From the NCBI RefSeq assembly GCF_001552135.1, contig NZ_BCQP01000078.1, positions 1 to 52,279 on the forward strand: a stretch of DNA of 52,279 nucleotides. Reading direction: 5' to 3'. Origin of the DNA: Actinomadura chibensis NBRC 106107. GTDB lineage: Bacteria > Actinomycetota > Actinomycetes > Streptosporangiales > Streptosporangiaceae. Both the position numbers and the translations under genes were made by a program. A model generated the notes under the pieces. The model was not told the origin of the DNA. It searched no databases and saw nothing but the letters and a program-made list of their open reading frames with translations. Shown here piece after piece: positions 17,805 through 24,314 of the stretch. Position 1 is the first letter of the stretch. Every line of letters begins with the position of its first letter.

Positions 17805-17834
17805 AACATAGGTCACGGATCTTGGCCGTGCCAA
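17805..17834 (-). promoter_or_regulatory. Predicted mreB promoter
   Basis: On the minus strand TTGGCA (17829-17834) and TATGTT (17805-17810) are separated by 18 nt, a reasonable sigma-70/HrdB-type match. Transcription would start near 17797, giving a leader of about 130 nt before mreB. It is the only good match in the gap upstream of the mre cluster. Confidence 0.5.
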
Positions 17835-17856
17835 GACCACCGACAAGATTGTGACC
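17811..17856. promoter_or_regulatory. Nested dyads over the mreB promoter (candidate operator)
   Basis: TCTTGGC-CGT-GCCAAGA (17820-17836) is a perfect 7-bp-armed dyad that covers the -35 hexamer. It lies inside a wider inverted pair GGTCAC (17811-17816) and GTGACC (17851-17856). The position suggests a repressor or activator site; the protein is unknown. Confidence 0.45.
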
Positions 17857-17987
17857 CCAATCCACCCGAAGAAATTGGACCGCCCCAACCCCGCCGGTTC
17901 GCCCCCACCCCGCCCCACCGACCGAACCTCACCCCGCACCACGCAGGAACCCAAGCCGGGGTCACGCCTGAACCTCAGCCGGGGTCA

Positions 17988-18090
17988 CGGTTCGTGCGGC
18001 CGGAGGGCGGCCACGCCCGGAGGCCGCACGAACCGCGGAGCGAGGGGCCGTTTCCCGAAAGCGAACGCGACTCGGGAAACGGCCCCTCGC
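17988..18090 (-). terminator. Two long inverted repeats downstream of ndk
   Basis: Hairpin A has 14-bp perfect arms (17988-18001 and 18022-18035). Hairpin B has 19-bp perfect arms (18040-18058 and 18072-18090) with a 13-nt loop. Both lie between the ndk stop and the mreB promoter and should stop or insulate transcription coming out of ndk. There is no U run, as is common in high-GC actinomycetes. Confidence 0.75.
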
Positions 18091-18099
18091 GACCAACGG

Positions 18100-18124
18100 G
18101 GGTTCCAGGGGGTCGCCCCCCTGG
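18100..18124 (-). repeat. Repeated hairpin element, copy 1 (3' of ndk)
   Basis: CCAGGGGG-TCGC-CCCCCTGG (18105-18124) preceded by GGGTT. The same block recurs at 29373-29397 after clpX with one loop change. Both copies sit just after the stop of a minus-strand gene, so this is probably a dispersed terminator-like element. Confidence 0.7.
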
Positions 18125-18128
18125 GAGA

Positions 18129-18536
18129 TCAGAGCTCCGGGAAGAACAGCTTGATCTCCCGGTCCGCCGAGTACGTCGAGTCGGAGCCGTGGACGATGTT
18201 CTCGCCGATCTCCAGGGCGAAGTCGCCGCGGATGGTGCCGGGGGTGGCGCTGACGGGGTCGGTGGCGCCGGCGAGCGCGCGGAACGCCTCGATGGCGCGC
18301 GGGCCCTCGACGACCATGGCGACGAGCGGGCCGCCGGTGATGAACTCGACCAGTTCGCCGAAGAACGGCTTGCTGGCGTGCTCTTCGTAGTGGGCTTCGG
18401 CGGTGTCGCGGGAAAGGGTGCGGAGCTCCAGCGCGACGAGCTTCAGGCCCTTGCGCTCGATGCGGGAGATGACCTCGCCGATGACGCCGCGGCGGACGCC
18501 GTCGGGCTTGACAAGGACCAGGGTGCGCTCGGACAC
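18129..18536 (-). CDS. ndk: Nucleoside diphosphate kinase
   Basis: 135 aa, the usual length. Transfers the gamma-phosphate between nucleoside triphosphates and diphosphates through a phosphohistidine, here His116 in GENIVHGSDS. The N-terminal ERTLVLVKPDGVRRGVIGEVISRIE and the GPLVAMVVEG and ATDPVSATPGTIRGDFA segments are all typical, and the active-site and nucleotide residues look intact. ATG start with GAGGAGAACC upstream. It follows the transporter-like gene by 46 nt and is closed by three hairpins. Confidence 0.98.
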   Translation of the reverse strand: MSERTLVLVKPDGVRRGVIGEVISRIERKGLKLVALELRTLSRDTAEAHYEEHASKPFFGELVEFITGGPLVAMVVEGPRAIEAFRALAGATDPVSATPGTIRGDFALEIGENIVHGSDSTYSADREIKLFFPEL

Positions 18537-18582
18537 GGGTGGTTCTCCTCGAAGACTTTCGGATTCATGCGGCGCGCGAATC

Positions 18583-20046
18583 CTACCGGGCGCGGGACGC
18601 TGCGGCGGACCTGCCGGGCGGTGCGGCGGCGACGGCGGCGAGCAGCACGGCGGCGGCCGCGGCGACGGCGAGCCAGCCGTGGTAGCCGTCGAGCAGCGCG
18701 TGCGCCCGTTCGGTCTCGGACGCGGGCCGGAGCCGTTGCAGCCGCGCCGCTTGCAGGGACAGGACGAAGAGCTGCCCGGTGAGCACGGCGGGGAAGCAGA
18801 GCGAGAGGCCGAAGAGGGCGGCGCCGACTCCGGCGTCCCGCAGGGAGGCGGCGAGGGCGCCGCCCGCGCCGGCGCCGAGCAGGACGAGCGGCCCGAGGAG
18901 GGTCCATTGGTCGTGGACGTCGGCGGTGAGGCCGAGCGGGACGGCCGCGGCCACGAGGCAGGATCCGGCGCGGACGGCGCGGCGGGCGGGGAGGCGGGTG
19001 GAGCCGAGCGCGGCGAGCACGGCGGCGGCGGCAGCGGCGGCGAACGGGAGGAGCGGGACGGCGGCGTCCCGGCCGTGGGCGTCGGCGGCGGCGAGTCCGG
19101 CGAGCGGGCCCGCGACGGGGTGGCAGAGCGCCCCGGCGGCGATCATGACGACGGCGCAGCCGAACGGGCTGCCGGCGGCGGCGTCGCGGCGGGCGGTGAG
19201 GGCGAGGCCGAGCAGGGCGGCGAGGGCGAGCGCGGCGACGACGAGCCGCGCGCCGGGCGACCAGGCGTGCGCGGCGACGACGGCGAGGAACGCGAAGCCC
19301 GCCGCCGGGGCGAAGGGCAGCAGCAGTTGCCCGCGCTCGGCGTGCCGGGCGGCGGGCAGCGCGGACGGTCCGCGCCCGCGCAGCGGCAGGTGGACGGCGG
19401 CGGCGACGGCCGCGGCGACCGCCGGCCAGGCGTAGGGGGCGAGCGCGTCCCGCCAGTCGGCAGCGGTGTCCCCCGCCGGGACGGCCCGCAGCGCCAGCGG
19501 CATCGCGACGATCAGCATGCCCGCGAGGACGCCCGCCCAGAGCGCCGCGAGGGCCCGGCTCCGGCGCTCCCACACGAGGACGAGCGAGGCGGGCAGGACG
19601 ATCCCGGCGCCCGCGCCCTGCACGGCGCGGACCATCCCGGCGAGCGCGACCGAGTGGGCGAGCCGCGCCGTCCCGAGCCCGGCGAGCAGCAGGGCGAGCC
19701 CGGCCGCGAGCACGCCGAGCGCGGGGTACCGGCGCGCGGCGACCGCGCCGAGCGGGACGGCGGCGAGCAGCGCGGGCAGGGACAGCCCGGTGGCGAGCAG
19801 CAGGGCGGGGACCCCGCCGTCCCCGAGATCGAGGGCGTCCGCGGCGGCGGGGACGACGTTGCCCGCCGCGTCCGGGACGACGAGGACGGCGGCGGGCACG
19901 GCGGTCAGGGCGAGCAGCAGCGCGCCGAGGGCCGCGAGCCGCCGCCGGGCCCGCCCCTCCCGAGGCGCGCTCGGGGACCACGGGACGGGACGGGCGCGGC
20001 CGGGCGCGGACCCGCCGGTGTGCGATGACAGCGCCTGCAGTGACAC
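18583..20046 (-). CDS. Multi-pass membrane protein, MFS-like transporter
   Basis: 487 aa with about 12-14 hydrophobic helices, extremely rich in Ala, Leu and Gly. The first half resembles a major-facilitator protein (ALLLATGLSLPALLAAVPLGAVAARRYPALGVLAAGLALLLAGLGTARLA, then MVRAVQGAGAGIVLPASLVLVWERRSR like an MFS R-x-x-Q-G-x-G-A motif). The substrate cannot be inferred. I chose GTG 20044-20046 because AAGGAG lies about 7 nt upstream; the first 30 residues are a cytoplasmic Arg/Pro segment. Located between folC/DUF4233 and ndk, with a promoter region of unusually low GC carrying direct repeats. No obvious drug-efflux signature beyond the fold. Confidence 0.75.
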   Translation of the reverse strand: MSLQALSSHTGGSAPGRARPVPWSPSAPREGRARRRLAALGALLLALTAVPAAVLVVPDAAGNVVPAAADALDLGDGGVPALLLATGLSLPALLAAVPLGAVAARRYPALGVLAAGLALLLAGLGTARLAHSVALAGMVRAVQGAGAGIVLPASLVLVWERRSRALAALWAGVLAGMLIVAMPLALRAVPAGDTAADWRDALAPYAWPAVAAAVAAAVHLPLRGRGPSALPAARHAERGQLLLPFAPAAGFAFLAVVAAHAWSPGARLVVAALALAALLGLALTARRDAAAGSPFGCAVVMIAAGALCHPVAGPLAGLAAADAHGRDAAVPLLPFAAAAAAAVLAALGSTRLPARRAVRAGSCLVAAAVPLGLTADVHDQWTLLGPLVLLGAGAGGALAASLRDAGVGAALFGLSLCFPAVLTGQLFVLSLQAARLQRLRPASETERAHALLDGYHGWLAVAAAAAVLLAAVAAAPPGRSAAASRAR

Positions 20047-20085
20047 GGCCCGCTCCTTCGCAGGGTCGTCATCCGCCGGACGCGC

Positions 20086-20130
20086 ATTCCGGAAAGCGAA
20101 GTATGTCGGAATTGCGAAATAGATCGGAAA
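20086..20130 (-). promoter_or_regulatory. Direct repeats in the AT-richer promoter region of the transporter gene
   Basis: On the minus strand two 17-nt units, TTTCCGATCTATTTCGC (20114-20130) and ATTCCGACATACTTCGC (20096-20112), are 18 bp apart with 13 of 17 bases shared. A partial third TTTCCGG (20089-20095) follows. They lie 40-85 bp before the GTG in the least GC-rich stretch of the neighbourhood. Tandem sites on nearly the same helical face suggest cooperative binding of a regulator. I cannot fix the -35/-10. Confidence 0.5.
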
Positions 20131-20238
20131 TGCCAATAAAAGGCGGACGAGATCGTATTGTCATCCGGCATTGACCGGCGTCCCGCATCGCTCACGCGAT
20201 CGGCGGCGAATAAGGACCGGCGTACCGTCCCGGCGAAT

Positions 20239-20595
20239 TTAGCGCGGCCGGACGCTCTCCGCCTTGCGTCCCATCCAAATGGCCGTCCCCCAGAGCGCCC
20301 CGAACAGGACGCCGAGGAAGAACATGGCCGGGACCATGAACCCGGTCGCGACGATCAGAACCTGCAGGACGGTCCCCACCGCGAGGGCCCACCGGAACCG
20401 CAGCAGCCCGGCGAGCAGCAGGCACGCGACGGCCAGCCCGCCGCAGACGCCCCCGGCGGTCGCGCCGTCGACGTCCAGCACCGACACCGCCACCGGGATC
20501 GCCAGCGCGATCACGATGGCCTCGCAGCCCAGCACCGTGGCGAGCAGCCGCCGCGCGGGATTCGGCGCGGCGGTGCGCCGGTCCGTGGCCGTCAC
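20239..20595 (-). CDS. DUF4233 family membrane protein
   Basis: 118 aa, four predicted membrane helices (LLATVLGCEAIVIALAIPVAVSVL, GGVCGGLAVACLLLAGLLR, ALAVGTVLQVLIVATGFMV, AMFFLGVLFGALWGTAIWM) with a basic C-terminus. DUF4233 proteins are typically encoded directly after folC in actinobacteria; function unknown. The start overlaps the folC stop by 4 bp, so it is probably made in step with FolC. After it comes a 190-bp gap holding the transporter's promoter region. Confidence 0.88.
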   Translation of the reverse strand: MTATDRRTAAPNPARRLLATVLGCEAIVIALAIPVAVSVLDVDGATAGGVCGGLAVACLLLAGLLRFRWALAVGTVLQVLIVATGFMVPAMFFLGVLFGALWGTAIWMGRKAESVRPR

Positions 20596-22013
20596 CGCCC
20601 CTCCTCCACCCGCAGCAGGGTCCGGGCGTCGCCGGCGGTGACCACCGAACCGGTGATCAGAACCCCGGCGCCGCGGTACTCGCCGGTCTCCTCGGCCAGC
20701 CCGATGGCCCGGTCGATCGCGTCGTCCAGCCGGTCGGCGACGTGCACCCGCTCGGGGCCGAAGATCCCCTCGGCGATCTCGGCCAGCTCCTCCGGCGGCA
20801 TCGAGCGCGGCGAGGAGTTGCGGGTGACGACCAGCTCGGCCAGCACGGGTTCGAGCTGGTCGAGGACGCCCGCGACGTCCTTGTCGGACGCGATCGCGAG
20901 GACCCCGGCGAGCCGGGTGAAGCCGAACGACTCGGTGACCGTGTTGACGGTCGCGGCCATCCCGGCGGGGTTGTGCGCGGCGTCCAGCAGGACGGTCGGG
21001 CCGGTCCGCGCGACCTCAAGGCGGCCCGGCGACGCCGACTTCGCGAACCCGCTGCGCACCAGCGCCGGGTCGAGCTGCCCCTGCTCGCCGCCGAGGTAGG
21101 ACTCGCCGGGCGCGATCCGGGTCGCGGCCTCCAGGTTGGGCTCGCCGACGGTCGGCGCGCCGCTCGCGAACGCCTCGACGGCGGCGAGGGCCGTCGCGGC
21201 GTTGCTCGCCTGGTGGTCGCCGAACAGCGGCAGGAAGATCTCGTCGTACACGCCGTGCAGGCCCTTGAGCCTGAGCTGCTGCCCGCCGACCGCGACGTCG
21301 CGGCCGAGCACGCCGTACTCGACGCCCTCGCGGGCGACGGCGGCGCCGGTCTCGGCGACCCGCCGGAGCAGCACCTCGGCCGCCTCGACGGGCTGCTGGG
21401 CCAGCACCGCGACCGAGCCCGGCTTGATGATCCCGGCCTTCTCCCCCGCGATCTCCTCCAGCGTGTCGCCGAGGTAGCGGGTGTGGTCGAGGCCGATCGG
21501 GGTGATCACGGCGACGGCGCCGTCCGCGACGTTGGTGGCGTCCCAGACGCCGCCCATCCCGGCCTCGACGACCGCGACGTCGACCGGGGCGTCCGCGAAC
21601 GCCGCGAACGCCATCGCTGTCAGCACCTCGAAGAACGACAGCTCGACCGGGTGCTTGCCGTCGACGAGCTGGACGTAGGGCAGGACGTCCTCGAACGCGG
21701 CGGCGAAGCCGTCCTCGCTGATCGGCTCCCCGTCGATCGCGATGCGCTCGCGCAGGGTGGTCAGCTCCGGGCTGGTGTACAGGCCCGTGCGCAGCCCCCG
21801 CTCGCGCAGCAGCGCCTCGACGAGCCGCGCCGTGCTGGACTTGCCGTTCGTCCCGGCGATGTGGATCACCGGGTAGGCGCGCTGCGGCTCCCCGAGGACG
21901 TCGAGCAGGTCGCGGACGCGGTCGAGGGTCGGATCGATCTCCCACTCGACCCCGCGGGCCATGATCGCGCCGACGGCGCGCCGGTAGCCGGACGGCTCGG
22001 TCATCTGACTCAC
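20592..22013 (-). CDS. folC: Bifunctional folylpolyglutamate synthase / dihydrofolate synthase
   Basis: 473 aa. Adds glutamate to dihydropteroate and to tetrahydrofolates in the cytoplasm. Mur-ligase fold: P-loop HIAGTNGKSSTARLVEALL, LYTSPELTTLRERIAIDGEPIS, VVEAGMGGVWDATNV, the VAVITPIGLDHTRYLGDTLEEIAGEKAGIIKPGSVAVL region with the lysine that is normally carbamylated, and the C-terminal LLDAAHNPAGM. I chose GTG 22011-22013; TAGGCT lies 7 nt before it and would give a leaderless message. ATG 22002-22004 is an alternative. It overlaps the DUF4233 gene and diverges from a FolC-like paralogue 55 bp away. Confidence 0.94.
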   Translation of the reverse strand: MSQMTEPSGYRRAVGAIMARGVEWEIDPTLDRVRDLLDVLGEPQRAYPVIHIAGTNGKSSTARLVEALLRERGLRTGLYTSPELTTLRERIAIDGEPISEDGFAAAFEDVLPYVQLVDGKHPVELSFFEVLTAMAFAAFADAPVDVAVVEAGMGGVWDATNVADGAVAVITPIGLDHTRYLGDTLEEIAGEKAGIIKPGSVAVLAQQPVEAAEVLLRRVAETGAAVAREGVEYGVLGRDVAVGGQQLRLKGLHGVYDEIFLPLFGDHQASNAATALAAVEAFASGAPTVGEPNLEAATRIAPGESYLGGEQGQLDPALVRSGFAKSASPGRLEVARTGPTVLLDAAHNPAGMAATVNTVTESFGFTRLAGVLAIASDKDVAGVLDQLEPVLAELVVTRNSSPRSMPPEELAEIAEGIFGPERVHVADRLDDAIDRAIGLAEETGEYRGAGVLITGSVVTAGDARTLLRVEEGR

Positions 22014-22020
22014 GGCCACG

Positions 22021-22026
22021 AGCCTA
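22021..22026 (-). promoter_or_regulatory. -10-like hexamer upstream of folC
   Basis: TAGGCT on the minus strand ends 7 nt before the GTG start of folC. No -35 is visible. It supports a leaderless start at 22013, since no convincing Shine-Dalgarno serves the alternative ATG. Confidence 0.3.
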
Positions 22027-22068
22027 CTCGGCGCCCGACCACGCCCCGGACGCCCCCACACTGGAGGC

Positions 22069-23271
22069 ATGGACGTCTTCTACCGGGAATGGGAGCGGCG
22101 GGCCCCCGGCGAGACCCGCGACCTCGCGCGCGCCCGCGCCCTCGCGGACGCGCTCGGCCTGCTGGCCCCGGACGTCCCGGTCCTCGTGGTCGTCGGCTCC
22201 AAGGGGAAGGGGACGGCCGCCACCTACGCGTCCGCCTTCCTCGCGGCGGCCGGGCTGCGCGTGTGCACGGTCACGAGCCCGGGGCTGCGCAGCGACCGCG
22301 ACCGCATCAGGGTGGACGGGCGCGCCCTGTCCGCCGCCGAGCTGGACGCGCTGCGGGACGTCCTCGACGAGGCCGTCGCCGCGCTGCCGCCGCCCTCGCG
22401 CGGCTACCTCGCGCCGACCGGGCTCTTCACCCTCTCCGGCGTACTCCACGCGCGGGAGGTGGACGCGGACGCGATCGTCCTGGAGGCCGGGATGGGCGGA
22501 CGCTCCGACGAGGTGTCCCTGTTCGGCCCGGACGTCGCCGCGATCACGCCGATCTTCCTGGAGCACGCCCACATCCTCGGCGGCACCCCGGCGGAGATCG
22601 CCAAGGAGAAGCTCGGGGTGGCGGGGCCCGACACGGTCGTGGTGTCCGCGCCGCAGTCCGCCGAGGTCACGGAGGCGCTCGGGGACGTCGAGCGGATGCG
22701 GCCGGGCGACTCCGGCCTCCCGCTCGGCCTGCTCCCCGCCGGTCTCGGCCGGACCAACGCCGAACTCGGCGTCGTCGCCGCCCGCCGCCTGCCCGGCATC
22801 GCCGAGCCCGCGCCCGAGACGCTGCGCGACGTGCTGGCGTCGATCGTCCTGCCGGGGCGGCTGTCCTGGCACGACGTCCCCGGCACCGCGACGCGGCTGC
22901 TCGTCGACTCGGCCATCGACCGGACCGGGGTGGCGGCCGCGCTCGCCGCCGCGCGCCGCGCCTGGGGCGAGATCGACCACGTCGTCGTCTGCCTCCCCGA
23001 CCACAAGGACGTGGACGGCGCCGTCGCCGAACTCGACGGGCTGCCCGTGACGTTCGCCCGGCTGCCGTGGCCGCGGCTGAGCTTCACCCGCCCGCTGCCG
23101 CCCGGCTGGGAGGTCGTCGACGCGGCCGCCGTCACCCGCGAGTCGCTCGCGGCGCTCGGCCGCCGCGTCGTCGTCCTCGGGACCGTCTACTTCACCGGGC
23201 ACGTCCTCGGCGCGGTGGACGCCTCCACCGAGCGGCTGTTCGTCACCGCGGCCGTTCGACGTCCTTCCTGA
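22069..23271 (+). CDS. FolC-like Mur ligase family protein (paralogue)
   Basis: 400 aa. It has the FolC/Mur-ligase ATPase layout but diverges strongly from the neighbouring folC: the P-loop is VVVGSKGKGTAATYASAFL, then TVTSPGLRSDRDRIRVDGRALS, LEAGMGGRSDEVSLFGPDVAAITPIFLEHAHILGGTPAEIAKEKLGVAGP, and a short C-terminal ligase domain beginning about residue 265. The C-terminal domain lacks the DAAHNP-type motif of FolC, having LLVDSAIDRTGVAAAL at that place. It probably ligates an amino acid or similar group to an acid, but the substrate is unknown. GGAGG ends only 1 nt before ATG 22069, too close for normal pairing, so a leaderless start is possible. The 3' end overlaps the convergent gene by 29 bp. 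Confidence 0.75.
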   Translation: MDVFYREWERRAPGETRDLARARALADALGLLAPDVPVLVVVGSKGKGTAATYASAFLAAAGLRVCTVTSPGLRSDRDRIRVDGRALSAAELDALRDVLDEAVAALPPPSRGYLAPTGLFTLSGVLHAREVDADAIVLEAGMGGRSDEVSLFGPDVAAITPIFLEHAHILGGTPAEIAKEKLGVAGPDTVVVSAPQSAEVTEALGDVERMRPGDSGLPLGLLPAGLGRTNAELGVVAARRLPGIAEPAPETLRDVLASIVLPGRLSWHDVPGTATRLLVDSAIDRTGVAAALAAARRAWGEIDHVVVCLPDHKDVDGAVAELDGLPVTFARLPWPRLSFTRPLPPGWEVVDAAAVTRESLAALGRRVVVLGTVYFTGHVLGAVDASTERLFVTAAVRRPS

Positions 23272-24214
23272 TCCGCCGCATCACGTCGGCCATCAGCGTG
23301 AACTCCGGGTTCACCGACGGGACGTTCGACGCGACGATCCCGTAGGAGTCGCCGGTCGCCCACGCGCAGTACGTGTGCGTCTGCGCCAGGACGGCGAACG
23401 TGCCGCACGCGGCCCGCCCGCCCTGGGGGCCGGGGTCGGCGTCCTGCCCGGCGATGAACGTCGTCGGCTGCGCCTTCTGCAGGAAGTCGGCGGGGCTGCC
23501 GACCCGGCCCGTCCCGCCCACGAACAGGACGTTGACCCGCCGCACCGGCTCCTCGCTGTAGACGGCCTGGCCGCGCTTGGCGGCCGGGACCCCGCCCGCC
23601 TCGACCGCGCCCGCGACGAACGGGTACGCGGCGCTCGCCGCGGGCCCGACGAGGGCGTCGCGGTGCAGCCCGCCCGCCGTCCCGCCCGCCTCGATCACCT
23701 TCTTGGACGCGGGGAGCCCGGTGACGCGGGCGTTCTGCTCGCCGCCGCCCTCGGAGCGGAGGGCGAACACGCCCGCCGCGACCACCACGCCCGCGACCAG
23801 CAGGCCGCCCAGCGCCAGCAGCAGGCGCGGCCCGCGCGCCGACCCGGCGACCGGGCCCGGCAGCGGCGGCAGTGGGCCCGTGCCGTTCGGCGGGGCGGGG
23901 AACGCGCCCGACCCGTCCGCGACGACCGGGTGGCCGCCCGTCCCGCCGCCGATGATCGGGTGGCCGCCCGTCCCGTCGCTGACGATCGGGGTCCCGCCCG
24001 TCCCGCCGCTGATCACGATCTGCGGGCCCGAGCTGTCCGGGAGGACCTGCGGGCCGGTGCCGGGGTCGGCCGTCCACCAGGGGCGCGAACCGCCCCAGGG
24101 GCCGTGCTCGCCGTGCTCGCCGTCCGCGCCGCCCGCCTCCCCGTCCTCGGCCCGCCGCGGGTCGTCACCGGACACCGAGTCCGGCCTATCGGACCGAGGT
24201 GGTGAATCGGCCAT
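23243..24214 (-). CDS. Membrane-anchored protein with decapeptide repeats, unknown function
   Basis: 323 aa. Cytoplasmic N-terminal half of low complexity (acidic, Gly/Pro/Asp-rich), including exact ten-residue repeats at residues 71-110. One membrane helix (about 130-152) follows, then an extracytoplasmic domain of about 170 residues with a probable disulfide between the two cysteines in AACGTFAVLAQTHTYCAW. The fragment VNVLFVGGTGRVGSPADFLQKAQPTTFIAGQDADPGPQGGRAACGTF is typical of actinobacterial hypothetical proteins. I do not recognise an enzyme. Upstream of it is valS in the same direction, 100 nt away; its end overlaps the FolC-like gene on the other strand by 29 bp. Confidence 0.75.
   Translation of the reverse strand: MADSPPRSDRPDSVSGDDPRRAEDGEAGGADGEHGEHGPWGGSRPWWTADPGTGPQVLPDSSGPQIVISGGTGGTPIVSDGTGGHPIIGGGTGGHPVVADGSGAFPAPPNGTGPLPPLPGPVAGSARGPRLLLALGGLLVAGVVVAAGVFALRSEGGGEQNARVTGLPASKKVIEAGGTAGGLHRDALVGPAASAAYPFVAGAVEAGGVPAAKRGQAVYSEEPVRRVNVLFVGGTGRVGSPADFLQKAQPTTFIAGQDADPGPQGGRAACGTFAVLAQTHTYCAWATGDSYGIVASNVPSVNPEFTLMADVMRRIRKDVERPR
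23915..24004 (-). repeat. Tandem 30-bp repeats coding decapeptides
   Basis: Three consecutive 30-bp units encode GTGGTPIVSD, GTGGHPIIGG and GTGGHPVVAD, with a degenerate fourth unit after them. The repeats lie in the cytoplasmic N-terminal half of the membrane-anchored protein and could vary in number between strains. Confidence 0.8.
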
Positions 24215-24314
24215 TGCACTCCTGATGGTTCATGTGCCGCAAAGCCCCGCGGGCCCACCCGGATCGTAGACCGCGCCGGGCCGCCGCGCCGACGGTTCCG
24301 CCCGCTCGCCCGGC

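Larger units (their letters stand above)
17669..18128. other. 460-bp intergenic region between ndk and mreB
   Basis: No credible gene. From the mreB side it holds a 5' leader of about 130 nt, a predicted promoter with nested dyads (17805-17856), and a C/A-rich plus strand (about 17850-17980) with a repeated GCCGGGGTCACG (about 17956 and 17978). Three strong hairpins then follow the ndk stop. Its composition differs from the coding DNA on either side. Confidence 0.6.

Noticed and set aside
17669..17809. N-terminal extension of MreB by 47 codons.
   Set aside because: MreB proteins start at the MGNKLSFLGRDMAVD region; the extension runs through the predicted leader.
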